Assembly: GCF_001042525.2 (NCBI RefSeq)
Contig: NZ_CP011921.2
Coordinates: 434,001 to 498,000 of the forward strand
DNA: 64,000 bases
Direction of reading: 5' to 3'
Origin: Francisella orientalis FNO12
Lineage (GTDB): Bacteria; Pseudomonadota; Gammaproteobacteria; Francisellales; Francisellaceae
Every line of letters begins with the position of its first letter. Positions within the stretch are counted from its first letter, which is position 1. The notes under the pieces are model-generated. The model was not told where the DNA came from. It did not search any database and saw only the letters and a list, made by a program, of their open reading frames with translations. Both the position numbers and the translations under genes were made by a program. Below are positions 28,803 to 41,834 of the stretch, piece by piece.

Positions 28803-30249
28803 GTGAAACATTTTCTTAAAAATATCTAGTATTCTTTTGGATATGCTCATACTAAACTAATGTTTGAGAATAATTGTAGTACAGATGCTGTATTTACTAT
28901 TCAAAGATAAAAATAACAAATTAACTTTTACAAAGATACTAAAACCACACCAATATTATACGACTAAAGAGTTATCAAATGATAATTTTATGGATTCAAC
29001 AACATCGTATTATGATATTGGCTTTAAATCTAAAGATTCATCAGGTTCTGTCGAATATGAGTTATCAAAAGGTTTTTTTTATTTTGGTCAAAAAGGTGTC
29101 AATCGAGCTTTATTTAAAGATCCAAAAGGTAATATAGAAATAAATCATCAATTTCACAATGATGGTTATGAGTACTATTAGACTAACTATTCAGTGAACC
29201 TTAAAATATTGATAAACGGTAGCTTAATAACACCAACTTTTACAGTTTCTGTATGTTATCAAGAGCTAGATATATTTGATAGTTTATTATTTGGTGTCAA
29301 AAGAATAATGATATTTGGCGATAGCTTAAGTGATAAAGGTAATTTGTATAAATATTCATTACAACTCTTACCAAAATCGAACCATATTATAGAGGGATGT
29401 TTTCTAATGGTGAGGTATGGTCAGAACAATTTGCAAATAGGCTTTATTTGAATAACATTCCCGTGAGTAACTATGCAGTAGGTGGTAGCTCGGTTATAGT
29501 GTTTCCAGAGTGGGCTGATAATAGCACTCCGTATGTCTTAGATGATCAAGTAGGCTTATATCTAAATCTAGAAGCTAATGATGATATAAAAGATAATTTG
29601 GCAATATTCTTTGTCGGAGGTAATGATTACCTAACTACTAATCCAGAGATGACGGATATTGATGGAGTAGTTAAGCAAGTGACAGATGGTATCATCAATG
29701 CTATTGAAAAAGTAGCAGCAAAACAGACAATGGTTGTTGGATTACCTGATCTGAGTATCATAGGAGAGTCTAAATCACTAAGTAATGAGAAAGTTCTCAA
29801 AAAAAATATACAAACAGCATAACAAAATTTTAAGAGAGTATGCAGATAAGCATAAAATGAAATTTATAGATATTGCTACAGTATTTGGTAAAATGGTAAA
29901 TAATACTAAGAGCTTTAATAAAAAATATAATGTAACTATAAGCTTGGATCATATCAAAGATTCTTGTTGGTTGGGAGGGTATTTTTTATCTGAGAAGTCT
30001 AATATTGATAGTACATACAATAGCCTAGAGGCTAACGCTAAAACAGATTCTAAAGTTAAAATGAATGATCTATTAGAGCAGCTATCAATGCAAAGTGTTA
30101 TAGATGCAGGATATGCTGGTAGCATGTGCGATAATCCCTAAGATTATGCGTTTTGGGATCATGTTCACCCAACATATCAAGTACATAGAGCATTATATAA
30201 CTACATATTGTCAGAGTTAGGTGCTAGACCTGTCACAAGAGATAAATGA
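28803..30249 (+). pseudogene. Secreted GDSL lipase/acylhydrolase, heavily broken
   Basis: Pieces in several frames reconstruct one GDSL-family esterase: block I IMIFGDSLSDKGN (about 29310), a Gly-rich segment YAVGGSSVIVF, block III FFVGGNDYL (about 29610), and block V FWDHVHPTYQ (about 30155), ending TGA 30247-30249. Lesions visible: TAG near 28827, a frameshift near 28905, TAG 29179-29181, a frameshift near 29380 (restoring PYYRGMFSNGEVW), a frameshift at the A-run near 29805, and TAA 30139-30141. The start is uncertain (GTG 28803 or ATG 28860). Relatives are secreted phospholipases or cholesterol acyltransferases acting on host or membrane lipids. One of the most degraded genes here. Confidence 0.88.
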
Positions 30250-30389
30250 TAGTAATTTTTCAAAATTTTGTTAAATAATTGTTTGACAAAGATAATTCTA
30301 AGTAATGTGCTAAAAGGTGTTTTGGATTATTCCATCTTTCCCTCTCAGATTTCTCCCAAGCTAAAGAGTTTTATAAGTAGGAGAAAACT

Positions 30390-31703
30390 ATGAGTAAATA
30401 TTCTTTAGAAACATTAGCCGTACATCGCTCTATACCAGAAAAGAGTGGGTCTGTACAAACACATATACATCAAACTTCTAGTTTTGTATTTGAAAGTACA
30501 GAGCATGCAGCAAATCTTTTTGCATTAAAAGAGTTTGGTAGTATATATTCACGATTAACTAATCCAACAGTAGATGAGTATGCTTCTAGACTAGCTAATC
30601 TTCATGGAGCTGCTGGAGGATTTGCCTGCTCATCAGTGCATGCAGCACAACTTTTGATTTTCTTGAATCTACTTCAAAGTGGCGATCATATAGTTGCTTC
30701 TAAATATTTGTATGGTGGTTTAGTAACACAATTGACACATACATTTCCAAGACAATTTCGTTGGCAATCAATTTTAGTTGATATAAACAAATTAGATGAG
30801 GTCGAAAATGCTATCCAAGAGAATACCAAAGCATTACTTATGGCGTCTCAGTCTAATCCTTCTGGAGTTATTGCCGATATCAAAGCACTTGCAAAAATTG
30901 CTCATGAAGCTGGTATTCCATTGATAGTTGACAATACTGTTGCAACACCTTATTTATTAAATCCATTAGAACATGGTGCAGATATTGTTTCTTATTCTTT
31001 GACAAAATATTTAAGTGGCAATGGTTCTATAGTCGGTGGTGCAGTTGTTGATGGAGGAACTTTTGATTGGTCAGCTAGTGATAAATTTTCTTTATTAGCA
31101 AAACCTGATAGATCTTATAATAATATTTCATTTCATGAAACTTTTGGCAAGTTGGCTTTTACCGTTAGGGGGGGGCTTGGAGTTGGTTTGCGAGATATAG
31201 GCGCTACTCTTAGTCCACATACTGCTTTTTTGACTATACAAGGTCTAGAAACATTAGGAGCAAGATTAGACAAGCATATCAAAAATGCTGAAAAAGTAGC
31301 AAAATTTTTAAATGCTCAGCCAAAGATTAGAAAAGTTAATTATGCTGGTCTTGTTAACTCTCCATATAATCTTTGGGCTAATAGATATTTTCCAAAAGGT
31401 GTTGCAGGACTGCTAACCATAGAGCTAAATGAGGGATTTGAGGCTGGCAAGAACTTGGTCGAGCAAACAAAGTTATTCACGCACTGCGCTAATATTGGTG
31501 ATGCTAGAAGTTTGATTATACACCCGGCTTCAACGACACATTCGCAGTTAACAGAACAAGAGCGTATACAATCAGGAGTATCCGATGGTTTGGTAAGATT
31601 ATCAATCGGCTTAGAAGATGCTAATGATTTGATCGAGGATTTAAAGCAGGCTTTGGATTATTCGGAGGTGCAGTATGACGATCAATGCAAAAAAGTCATT
31701 TGA
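30390..31703 (+). CDS. metY: O-acetylhomoserine sulfhydrylase-type Cys/Met metabolism PLP enzyme
   Basis: 437 residues, the length of MetY rather than the ~390 of MetB/MetC. PLP Lys206 lies in VSYSLTKYLSGNGSIVGG. SIYSRLTNPTVDEYASRLA, GSVQTHIHQTSSFVF and IHPASTTHSQLTEQERI match the O-acetylhomoserine branch. It would make homocysteine (or methionine) from an activated homoserine and sulfide or methanethiol. It overlaps the metA start by 29 bp, indicating an operon, but metA is dead. A short GGAGAA ribosome site precedes the ATG. MetY versus a methionine gamma-lyase-like role cannot be settled by sequence. Confidence 0.88.
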   Translation: MSKYSLETLAVHRSIPEKSGSVQTHIHQTSSFVFESTEHAANLFALKEFGSIYSRLTNPTVDEYASRLANLHGAAGGFACSSVHAAQLLIFLNLLQSGDHIVASKYLYGGLVTQLTHTFPRQFRWQSILVDINKLDEVENAIQENTKALLMASQSNPSGVIADIKALAKIAHEAGIPLIVDNTVATPYLLNPLEHGADIVSYSLTKYLSGNGSIVGGAVVDGGTFDWSASDKFSLLAKPDRSYNNISFHETFGKLAFTVRGGLGVGLRDIGATLSPHTAFLTIQGLETLGARLDKHIKNAEKVAKFLNAQPKIRKVNYAGLVNSPYNLWANRYFPKGVAGLLTIELNEGFEAGKNLVEQTKLFTHCANIGDARSLIIHPASTTHSQLTEQERIQSGVSDGLVRLSIGLEDANDLIEDLKQALDYSEVQYDDQCKKVI

Positions 31704-32546
31704 GTTTTTTGGAGACTTACAGCTTAGTTATCAAACTGAGATTAGTATCAAGAATAGCTCTAGTATCAAAAGATTAAAAGTAGCTATTGTAAACTTGATG
31801 CCGACTGCCAAAGAAACTTAAAAGCACTGGGCAGATGTACTTTCTCATAATAATTCTACAATTGTTGAGTTAGTGTTTTTTCATTCATTAGTACGTCCTA
31901 GTACCAGAGTTAGCGAGAGTTACTTGCAAGAAAATTATGCTAATTGGCAGGATTATGATTTTGCTGATTTAGATGGAATTATTATCACAGGGGCTTCAGT
32001 TTAGTTATTAGAGTTTGAGAACGTTGATTTCTATCTAGAAGTTTGTGAGATAATTTCAAAAAGCCTTGAGTATAAATTATCTGTGATGTTAGTTTGCTGA
32101 GCTGCTCAGGCTGGTCTAAATTAGCTATATGGTATAGACAAACAATGTCTAGAAAATAAGTTATTTGGTGTATATGAACATAAGCCTATTAAACATGACC
32201 ATCCACTGCTAAAAGGTATAGATTGTGAGCTTAAAGCTTGTATATCTCGACAAACCAAAATTACAGATCAGAAAGTATTGGAATATACAGATGTTATCAT
32301 AGCATCAGCAATAGATGGCTTAGATTATTTAGCGGATAAAAAGTATGATATTATCTATATGTTTAATCACCTAGAATATACTCAAGATACTTTAGAAGCA
32401 GAATATTTAAGAGATAAAGCAACTACCAATAATATAGATAAGCCATATAACTACATGACAGCCAAAATAATATTAATTATTCATGGCAAAATGATAGAAA
32501 GACTTTTTATTCTAATTGGTTGGATATTATCAAATATAATAAGTAG
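31675..32546 (+). pseudogene. metA: Homoserine O-succinyl/acetyltransferase, broken
   Basis: ATG 31675 follows GGAGG inside the end of metY. The MetA frame is recognisable throughout: RLKVAIVNLMPTAKET, LDGIIITGASV, the nucleophile block MLVC-stop-AAQAGLN, GVYEHK and IYMFNHLEY. Stops: TAA at codon 49 (31819-31821), TAG at codon 110 (32002-32004), TGA at codon 142 (32098-32100, where the family has Trp after the catalytic Cys), and TAG at codon 150 (32122-32124). A frameshift near 32462 moves the tail (SWQNDRKTFYSNWLDIIKYN) to another frame ending TAG 32544-32546. MetA activates homoserine at the first step toward methionine; this gene cannot work. Confidence 0.93.
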
Positions 32547-32551
32547 CTGAA

Positions 32552-33394
32552 TTATAAATCCCAAGCTTTTATTATATCATCTTCAGAGATTTTCTTTTGA
32601 TTGAGATTTTCAAAGTAGATCATATATTGTTTAATCAGCTGATTAATATACATATCTTCACCAGAGATATAGAAAATATCTTTTTTATTACAATACTCAA
32701 GTAGATAGTTTTTCTTATTATCTTTTTCAGGCATAGCATGACAAAATACAATTTTTGCATTTTTAACCAAGTCTATAAATTGGTATTTTGCTCTAGCTCT
32801 GGTGATGATGATATTGGTGTAGCATCTACTACTAGATCATAAGGTCCTTCAAAGTGAGGAATGTTTTCTATACCTAGTTCTTTTCTTTTTTGAGCTACTT
32901 TATCAGCACTTCTACCGACTATAGTTACTTTAATGCCTAAGTCTTGTAGGACTTTAAAAGCAACACCAGAAACACCACTATTACCATAGATTACTGCGGT
33001 GTTGATAATTTTGTTTGATGCTTTGATACCTTTTCTAAGAGCTGTTTGTAAACCGTGACAGTCTGTATTATAACCATGAAGTTTGCCATCTTTATTGATG
33101 ATGGTATTTACAGTTAAAGTCTCTTTAGCTAGAGGCCCTATGTAATCTAAAAATGGTATTACTTTTGATTTTAGACCATTGTGGGCTGTTACTGTACCAC
33201 CATTGACAAAGGATGCTCTAATAGCATCTGTATATGTCTTGGCTAGTTATATCACCCAAAAATGTAAAATAACAAAGGTTTAAGCCTGGTTTTTGTATGG
33301 CAGTATTATGTCGTGGGATAGAAGAGTTACTACTAGAAGTAGAAAACAAAAACTTAGTCTCAGTATTAAGAGGAGTTTTAAAAGTATCTGACAT
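32552..33394 (-). pseudogene. Shikimate dehydrogenase-like protein (AroE family), broken
   Basis: Reading leftward from ATG 33392-33394, the first frame runs into TAG 33218-33220. A shift around 33230-33260 restores TDAIRASFVNGGTVTAHNGL. The long middle part holds LTVNTIINKDGKLHGYNTDC (substrate-binding Asn-Thr-Asp motif) and the nucleotide-binding AVIYGNSGVSGVAF and VTIVGRSADKV. It ends at TAG 32773-32775, after which another shift leads into the C-terminal 72 codons to 32552. AroE reduces 3-dehydroshikimate in aromatic synthesis; the TAHNGL motif (usually TxPHK) suggests a divergent AroE/YdiB-like paralogue. It lies downstream of glgB-pulB on the same strand and converges with metA. Confidence 0.85.
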
Positions 33395-33403
33395 CTTGTT
33401 TCC

Positions 33404-36400
33404 TTAGCTATGAATAATTAACATTGAGTATGCTCTAAGTGGAGGGAGCTTACCTTTTGTTGTTTTTTCGATAGTCTCCGTGCCAGCTCTTTCATGATTT
33501 GCAATAATATGCCATTCATTAGTTTCTGTAGTAGGAACAATATCATTGATATCATAGTTATCTATAGCTGTCGCATTATACACAACAACTATATTTTTCC
33601 ACATATCTCCGTTAGCATTATCCTTAAGATGAGATACGATAACTCCAGAATGAAGATCATGATATGCTGCTGAAACAATTAGATGTTTACTAATATCTTC
33701 AGGAGAAGTCATTCTAAAGGCAGGGTGCTCTTTTCTTATTTTTATAAGTCCTTTTACATAATCAAAAAAAGGTTTGTATTGTAGCTTGTCTTGCCAGTGA
33801 AAAGCATTGATATCATCATTACTTTTATAACTGTTATGATCACCTTGTTTTGTTCTAAGAAATTCACAACCACCATGTAAGAATGGTACACCTTGTGATG
33901 TCAGTACTATGCCAAGAGCTAAACTATTTTGGCGAACTCTACGGCTGTCAAAAATATTCTCTTGGATATTTTGTCTATAGTTACCAGCTTGTATATTTCT
34001 ATTTAAACTCTTCTCTATTTGATCCCAAAGTGTATAGTTATCATGAGCATCAACATAGTTGATAGTTTCTTTAGGATTAGCAGTTAGGTCATGTATAGAC
34101 CCTTTTAACCCTTCCATAACTTTACTAATATTAGCGGGATTATGAGCATCACCATTAACATAGCCATTACCTGGACTATTATTTCCTCGAATAGTATCTC
34201 TAAAGGCATCGTTAAATACAGAGAAATCTTGATTTCTTTGTGTGCCTCTATATGTACCATTTCTAAGAGGGGAATCACTAGCTTTCCATGGCTCACCATA
34301 GACTATAATGCCTGGATCTATTTGTTTTACTTCTTCGGTAATTTCTTTGATAGTATCAAGATCAATCAACTCCATTAAGTCAAATCTTAGGCCATTGATT
34401 TTATAGTTTTTGACCCAGTGTAGAACTGAGTCTTTAATAAACTTACGCACCATTGGCTTTTCGGTATCAAGTTCATTACCACATCCAGAACCATTAGTAA
34501 AATGACCTGAGCTATCTGTTCTGAAATAGTATTTTGGAACGATACTGTCAAAGTTCGATGTATCAGTCATATGGTTATAAACCATGTCCATAATTACACC
34601 AATACCCTTATTATGGAATCCTGTAATCATCTCTCTAGCACCTTTGATTCTTTGAGTTGGATCAAAGGGGTTGATAGAGTAACTTCCATCCGGAGCATTG
34701 TAATTTTGTGGATCATATCCCCAGTTTCTATTATCTTTGATATTAGCATTTGACTCATCAACTGATGAGAAATCAAATATTGGTAATAGATGCACATGGG
34801 TAACACCAAGTTCATGAAGACTATCTATACCTGTTGAAACAGATAGTTCACCATTTGAGCTGGATATCTCAGACCCTTCATATATTGTGCCTAAGAATTT
34901 GCCACGAATATTATCTGGGATATTACTGTCAGGGCTGATTGTAAAATCTCTAACATGTAGTTCGTATATAATAGTATCTTGAGGATTCTTAGGTGTATGG
35001 AAGTAGCTATTTCTCCAGCTTTCGGGAGCAAGATCTTCGGAGTTAAGGTCTAGTATAAAGCCTTTTCTACCATTAGCACCAAGTCCAACTGCATAAGGAT
35101 CGATAGCATAAGTTATTTTTGTATATTTATTACCACGATAGTCTATATCATCAAAATAAAATCTATATAAATAGAACTTGTTCTCACAGAATTCCCTAGC
35201 AATGCTAACACTATGCGTGCCATATTCTGGCTCAGCTACTAGATTAAATGCATCATCAGGCATCTCATGCTTATCATTATCATCTTCATGATATATCAAA
35301 AGCTCAACGTGCTTTGCTGTCGGAGCCCATATTCTAAAAGATACAATATCATTAGAGAATGTCACTCCCATATCATCATTTGGATAGTAATATTTATCCA
35401 AGAAGTTTCCGATACACACCTTCGTTGGCATAAAGGTATTATTTGCACGTATTTCTATTAAATCACTAGGATTTAAATCTGTAGGCAAATTAGTAAATAT
35501 AACTTTTTTAGATTTATATTTGATAATACTTACCGCATGGGTTACTTTTTTTGAGTTGATCCATAGTTCAAATATAGTACCGACAAGAGGTGTATCAGAT
35601 AAGTATGCCTCAATTTTATTAGGTTCATCTAATACGGCGTAATTTATTCTAGCGTTAGTTCGGTTAATAACATCATTTAGTGATGTATAGATGTCATAAT
35701 CACCATAAACTATATAAAAATTATCATGCTCTTCATTTGTTCTGAATGATCCTGTTTGCTCAGCCCAATCATTTTGCCAATACATATTCCATGTTCTTTT
35801 ACGGGCAATAATATTCTTATTCACACAATCAGCATATAAGCCAAAATTGCTTTTTTTGGATAATGATTTAGGACGTGTTTTGCCTTTTTCATCATATGTC
35901 CATAATTCCCAACTAAAATCTTGTCCTAAGTATTGATCATCCTTTTTGACAAAATGAACGAGTTGACCTTCTCTAGGTTCTCTAGCTATTCTAAAAACTC
36001 TTTCCGCTCTATGATTAGGATTGTTTTTGCTACTGCAGAAAACTTTAACCTCACTAATATCAGTTATTGCGGGATCTATAATTAGTTGATCGTTTTTGAT
36101 TTCAATAAGTTTTGACTTAGGTTCTACTCGCCATGTAACATCTACAATACCTCTCTTTTTTGTCAATGATTCTGTTATTGCAACTAGGTCTATTTTATAA
36201 CCTGGTACTATATAGTCTTCAGATGCCTTTATTGAAAGAATCTGAGGGTTTACACACCAATTGAAAGTTAATGGTTCAAAAGCACGATTGCTTGCTGATA
36301 GTCTTCTTTCATTACCTTCTAAATCAACTAATACAAAAGAGTATTGATTTGAACCATTGATAAGACTAGAGATTTTAAGTACATTTTTTGTTAGCCATAG

Positions 36401-36616
36401 GCTACCATCGTCAGGATCTGCTTCCCAGACAAGTTTATATCTATCTTCTTTTTTCCAATGATTGAAATGTCCTATAACATATCCATATGAGAAGCCTTGA
36501 GCATTGATTCTAAATCTAATACTATTTGTATCTGGATCTTGATCGAGTGTATATTCGGCATTGAATTTTTCGAAAATATTATTTTTTTCTATCCATATAT
36601 TATTTGATGACTGCAT
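33404..36616 (-). CDS. pulB: Pullulanase-type glycogen debranching enzyme
   Basis: 1070 residues. An extended beta-domain region (1-~430, with CBM/early-set-like folds) precedes a GH13 catalytic domain: DTIIYELHVRDFT, NWGYDPQNYNAPDGSYS (type I pullulanase signature), GLRFDLMELID with nucleophile Asp746, VYGEPW with acid/base Glu775, and NYVDAHDNYTLWDQ. It hydrolyses alpha-1,6 branches of glycogen or limit dextrins. No signal peptide is visible, so it should be cytoplasmic, unlike secreted pullulanases. It follows glgB by 60 bp on the same strand. The symbol follows Francisella annotation as I recall it. Confidence 0.88.
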   Translation of the reverse strand: MQSSNNIWIEKNNIFEKFNAEYTLDQDPDTNSIRFRINAQGFSYGYVIGHFNHWKKEDRYKLVWEADPDDGSLWLTKNVLKISSLINGSNQYSFVLVDLEGNERRLSASNRAFEPLTFNWCVNPQILSIKASEDYIVPGYKIDLVAITESLTKKRGIVDVTWRVEPKSKLIEIKNDQLIIDPAITDISEVKVFCSSKNNPNHRAERVFRIAREPREGQLVHFVKKDDQYLGQDFSWELWTYDEKGKTRPKSLSKKSNFGLYADCVNKNIIARKRTWNMYWQNDWAEQTGSFRTNEEHDNFYIVYGDYDIYTSLNDVINRTNARINYAVLDEPNKIEAYLSDTPLVGTIFELWINSKKVTHAVSIIKYKSKKVIFTNLPTDLNPSDLIEIRANNTFMPTKVCIGNFLDKYYYPNDDMGVTFSNDIVSFRIWAPTAKHVELLIYHEDDNDKHEMPDDAFNLVAEPEYGTHSVSIAREFCENKFYLYRFYFDDIDYRGNKYTKITYAIDPYAVGLGANGRKGFILDLNSEDLAPESWRNSYFHTPKNPQDTIIYELHVRDFTISPDSNIPDNIRGKFLGTIYEGSEISSSNGELSVSTGIDSLHELGVTHVHLLPIFDFSSVDESNANIKDNRNWGYDPQNYNAPDGSYSINPFDPTQRIKGAREMITGFHNKGIGVIMDMVYNHMTDTSNFDSIVPKYYFRTDSSGHFTNGSGCGNELDTEKPMVRKFIKDSVLHWVKNYKINGLRFDLMELIDLDTIKEITEEVKQIDPGIIVYGEPWKASDSPLRNGTYRGTQRNQDFSVFNDAFRDTIRGNNSPGNGYVNGDAHNPANISKVMEGLKGSIHDLTANPKETINYVDAHDNYTLWDQIEKSLNRNIQAGNYRQNIQENIFDSRRVRQNSLALGIVLTSQGVPFLHGGCEFLRTKQGDHNSYKSNDDINAFHWQDKLQYKPFFDYVKGLIKIRKEHPAFRMTSPEDISKHLIVSAAYHDLHSGVIVSHLKDNANGDMWKNIVVVYNATAIDNYDINDIVPTTETNEWHIIANHERAGTETIEKTTKGKLPPLRAYSMLIIHS

Positions 36617-36676
36617 ATCTACAACTTTAAGTTAAATTAATATGTTTGTGAATAATTTGGTTAAGCCATTATAGCT

Positions 36677-38599
36677 TTATTTTTTGAGTTTGAGAACAAG
36701 AGTGGCCATTGGAGGGACTTTTATTGTAATCCTTTTGTCAAAACCATGCGATGATTCAGGAGTTGAAAATATTTCATCGGCAATAAGTTGACCAGAACCA
36801 CCAAATTCAAGATCATCAGAGTTAAATGCTTCAATATAAGATCCTGCATCAGGAACACCTATATGGTAGTCGTAATATGTTACTGGAGTGAAGTTACAGA
36901 CAAATATTAGCTTTTCTTTACCACCCCTGTTTGATCTAACAAAAGACAAAACACTTTGTTTAGAGTTGTTTGCATCAATCCATTGGAAGCCTTCGTGATC
37001 ATAATCACATTCCCATAACGCAGTTTCAGCTTTATAGAATTCATTTAGTTTCTTAAAGAAACGTAATGTCTCCCTGTGAGTATGATATTCATCAATAACT
37101 TGCCATTGTAGCTGCTCATACTCTCGCCATTCGATAAATTGACCAAATTCACTACCCATAAATATGAGTTTTTTACCTGGATGTCCAATCATAAATGATA
37201 AGTATAAGCGAAGTCCTGCATACTTATTCCACAGATCGCCCCACATTTTATTTATCAATGATTTCTTACCATGTACAACTTCATCATGAGAGATAGACAA
37301 AATAAACTTTTCTGAGTAATGATACACTATGGAGAAAGTGATTAAGTTGTGATGATATTTGCGATAAACAGGATCTAATGAAATGTAGCGTAGTGTATCG
37401 TTCATCCAACCCATATTCCATTTAAAATCAAATCCTAAACCACCTTGTTCAACAGGTGTGGAGATATTTGGCCAAGATGATGATTCTTCAGCAATTGTGA
37501 TTACTCCTTTGCAAGTATGTTTTAAGACACCATTGAGTTCTCTTAAGAAAGCAATACCTTCTAAATTTTCATGTTCACCATGAATGTTAGGTACCCACTG
37601 ACCATCTTCTCTATCATAGTTTAGATATAAGATATTCGATACTGCATCGACACGAAGACCATCGATATGAAATTTATTGATCCAGTACATGGCATTTGAT
37701 ATTAAGAAACATTTGACCTCATTTCTACCTAGATCAAAATTATGTGTCCCCCAGCCTTTATTTATAGCTTTTGTAGGCTCTTGGTATTCGTAACATGCAC
37801 TACCATCAAAGTTGATCAAACCATGCTGATCTTTGCAGAAATGTCCTGGTACCCAATCTAAGATTACACCAATATCATGAGTGTGAAGTTTATCAATTAG
37901 ATGTTTCAAACCCACTAAATCACCATGACGACTATTAATTGAGTAAAAACCTGTTGGTTGATAACCCCATGAAGCATCTAGTGGATGCTCATGTAGCGGT
38001 ATAAACTCAACATGCGTGTATCCCATATCCTTGACATATTTGGGTAATACTTCAGCAATTTCCTCATAAGTTATAAACTTATTATCTTTAGTTTTCCATG
38101 ATGCTAAGTGAAGTTCGTAGATGTTCATTGGGCTATTATAGTAGTCAGCAGTAGCACGCTTTTTTAACCATTTCTCATCATGCCATTTGTATGTTGTTTG
38201 TGTACTTATTACAGAGGCAGTATTTGGTCTTAATTCTGAGAAAAAAGCATAAGGATCACTTTTATATACATAATGATTTGTATCTTTATTTGTGACTACA
38301 AATTTATATTTATCACCATCTTTTACATCTGAGATAAATATGCTCCATAGTCCAGCATCGGTGATACGTTTCATATAATTTTTATCTTCAACTTGCCAGT
38401 GGTTAAAATCACCAATCACACAAATACTTTTTGCATTTGGAGCCCATGTTGTAAATCTAATACCATCAATTCCATTTTCAGATGCCTTGTGAGCACCCAT
38501 GAACTCATAAGCATATATGTGCTTACCTTCGTGGAAGAAATGAATATCTTGCTCGCCAATAGTAGAGTGATTATTTTGTTTTGAATTTACGTTTTTCAT
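36677..38599 (-). CDS. glgB: 1,4-alpha-glucan branching enzyme
   Basis: 640 residues, shorter than E. coli GlgB (728) because the extra N-terminal (N1) domain is missing; the protein starts near the CBM48 module ([20 protein letters not shown], residues 46-65). GH13 motifs: [22 protein letters not shown] with nucleophile Asp318, [11 protein letters not shown] with Glu371, and [15 protein letters not shown] with the third acid. It adds alpha-1,6 branches to growing glycogen. It is divergent from pgm across 281 bp, so the two halves of the glycogen cluster probably share a control region. An AGGAGA site precedes the start. Confidence 0.96.
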   Translation of the reverse strand: MKNVNSKQNNHSTIGEQDIHFFHEGKHIYAYEFMGAHKASENGIDGIRFTTWAPNAKSICVIGDFNHWQVEDKNYMKRITDAGLWSIFISDVKDGDKYKFVVTNKDTNHYVYKSDPYAFFSELRPNTASVISTQTTYKWHDEKWLKKRATADYYNSPMNIYELHLASWKTKDNKFITYEEIAEVLPKYVKDMGYTHVEFIPLHEHPLDASWGYQPTGFYSINSRHGDLVGLKHLIDKLHTHDIGVILDWVPGHFCKDQHGLINFDGSACYEYQEPTKAINKGWGTHNFDLGRNEVKCFLISNAMYWINKFHIDGLRVDAVSNILYLNYDREDGQWVPNIHGEHENLEGIAFLRELNGVLKHTCKGVITIAEESSSWPNISTPVEQGGLGFDFKWNMGWMNDTLRYISLDPVYRKYHHNLITFSIVYHYSEKFILSISHDEVVHGKKSLINKMWGDLWNKYAGLRLYLSFMIGHPGKKLIFMGSEFGQFIEWREYEQLQWQVIDEYHTHRETLRFFKKLNEFYKAETALWECDYDHEGFQWIDANNSKQSVLSFVRSNRGGKEKLIFVCNFTPVTYYDYHIGVPDAGSYIEAFNSDDLEFGGSGQLIADEIFSTPESSHGFDKRITIKVPPMATLVLKLKK

Positions 38600-38877
38600 A
38601 AAATCTCCTAATCAAAAAGTACAGAATCCACGCGGTTTCTAATCTGGGTACTTGCAAGCACCAAAAATTTCTATAATTACAATCTTAATAGTTTATGAGA
38701 GCTTAGTAAACTGAATAATTAATATAAAAAATAATTTTAGTAATAATACAGTTATTGGTTATTTTAAATTCATAGATATAGTGATAAGATGAATTGTATA
38801 GGCTATTACCTAATGCCAAATTTGGTAAGGGATTGTCGCTTATTTTATTCATTAAATTAACTTAATAACTAAGGTAA

Positions 38878-40515
<1,638 letters not shown>

Positions 40516-40550
40516 TTTAAAAATGCATTAGCACTAAGGAGTTAATTATC

Positions 40551-41825
40551 ATGGATAATCATAATTCATCATCACATCAATTATATAAAAAAGCGATAGC
40601 ACTAGTATTAGCTGGTGGACGTGGCTCTCGTTTATATAATCTAACAGACACCAGAGCTAAACCAGCTGTTTATTTTGGTGGTAAGTTTAGAATCGTAGAC
40701 TTTGCTCTATCAAATTGTTTAAACTCTGGTATCAGAAGAATCGGTGTGGTTACACAGTATAAATCGCACTCGTTACTTCGTCATATCCAACGTGGTTGGG
40801 GCTTCTTACGCGGTGAGTTAAATGAGTTTATAGACTTATTACCAGCTCAGCAAAGGGTCGATGAAGAGAGTTGGTATCGTGGTACTGCCGATGCTGTATA
40901 CCAAAATATAGATATTCTACGTTCTTATGGTCCGGAGTATGTCATAGTTCTAGCTGGCGATCATATATACAAAATGGATTACTCAGTAATGCTAAGAGAC
41001 CATGCTCAAAGTGGTTATAAGTGTACTGTAGGATGTGTTGAGATTGCTGAAGAAGAAGCGTATGCATTTGGTATTATGGGTATTAATGAAGATCGTGAAA
41101 TTACAAGTTTTATCGAAAAACCTAAAAAAAATGCACCAACAATTCCTGGCACTACTGATAGATGTTATGCAAGTATGGGTATATATATATTCAATTCTGA
41201 CTATTTATATGATTTACTTGAAGAAGATATTGCAGACAAAGAATCAAGCCATGACTTTGGTAAAGATATAATCCCAAGAGTGGTTGGTGAAAATCAAGCT
41301 TTAGCACATCCATTTAGCATGTCATGTGTGCCTAGAGGTGAGGGTGTCGAACCATATTGGAGAGATGTCGGTACTATAGATGCATTCTGGGAAGCTAACC
41401 TTGATCTAGCAGCTAATATGCCTGAGTTGAATATCTATGATAAAGATTGGCCTGTGTGGACAGCTCAAGAGCAGCTTCCTCCGGCTAAGTTTGTGCCAGA
41501 TAGAAAGGGTAATCATGGTGTTATTACAAATACTTTGACATCTGGAGGATGTATAGTATTAGGGTCACAGATTTCTAAATCTCTGATGTTCTCAAAAGTT
41601 AGAGTCTCAGCAGGTTGTGAGATTGATCAGTGCGTGATAATGCCTGAGGTGGTAGTAGGTGAAAATTGCCGTCTGAAAAAAGTTGTGATTGATAAAGGCT
41701 GTGATATTCCAGCTGGTATGGTTATTGGTGAAGATCCTATAGAAGATGCTAAGAACTTCTACAGAACCGATAAAAATGTGGTACTAGTAACTAAAAAAAT
41801 GATAGATGAACTAAAAGAAAAATAA
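40551..41825 (+). CDS. glgC: Glucose-1-phosphate adenylyltransferase
   Basis: 424 residues. The pyrophosphorylase loop [23 protein letters not shown] is near the N-terminus, then [44 protein letters not shown] with the metal Asp, SFIEKPK with the substrate Lys, and [16 protein letters not shown] left-handed beta-helix follows from about 300. It makes ADP-glucose, the committed step of bacterial glycogen synthesis. It starts 35 bp after pgm, behind AAGGAG, and ends 9 bp before glgA. Confidence 0.97.
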   Translation: MDNHNSSSHQLYKKAIALVLAGGRGSRLYNLTDTRAKPAVYFGGKFRIVDFALSNCLNSGIRRIGVVTQYKSHSLLRHIQRGWGFLRGELNEFIDLLPAQQRVDEESWYRGTADAVYQNIDILRSYGPEYVIVLAGDHIYKMDYSVMLRDHAQSGYKCTVGCVEIAEEEAYAFGIMGINEDREITSFIEKPKKNAPTIPGTTDRCYASMGIYIFNSDYLYDLLEEDIADKESSHDFGKDIIPRVVGENQALAHPFSMSCVPRGEGVEPYWRDVGTIDAFWEANLDLAANMPELNIYDKDWPVWTAQEQLPPAKFVPDRKGNHGVITNTLTSGGCIVLGSQISKSLMFSKVRVSAGCEIDQCVIMPEVVVGENCRLKKVVIDKGCDIPAGMVIGEDPIEDAKNFYRTDKNVVLVTKKMIDELKEK

Positions 41826-41834
41826 GAGAAGCTT

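Noticed and set aside
1545-32100. TGA at Trp positions in slt copy 1 (twice) and metA (once) as a sign of a different genetic code or selenocysteine
   Set aside because: The same genes also contain TAA/TAG and frameshifts, intact genes use TGG for Trp and TGA as a stop (parC, murein and other genes), and no SECIS-like element is seen.
33404-36616. Plus-strand open frames inside pulB, glgB and mscS
   Set aside because: They lie antisense to well-conserved genes, lack ribosome sites, and show no family motifs.
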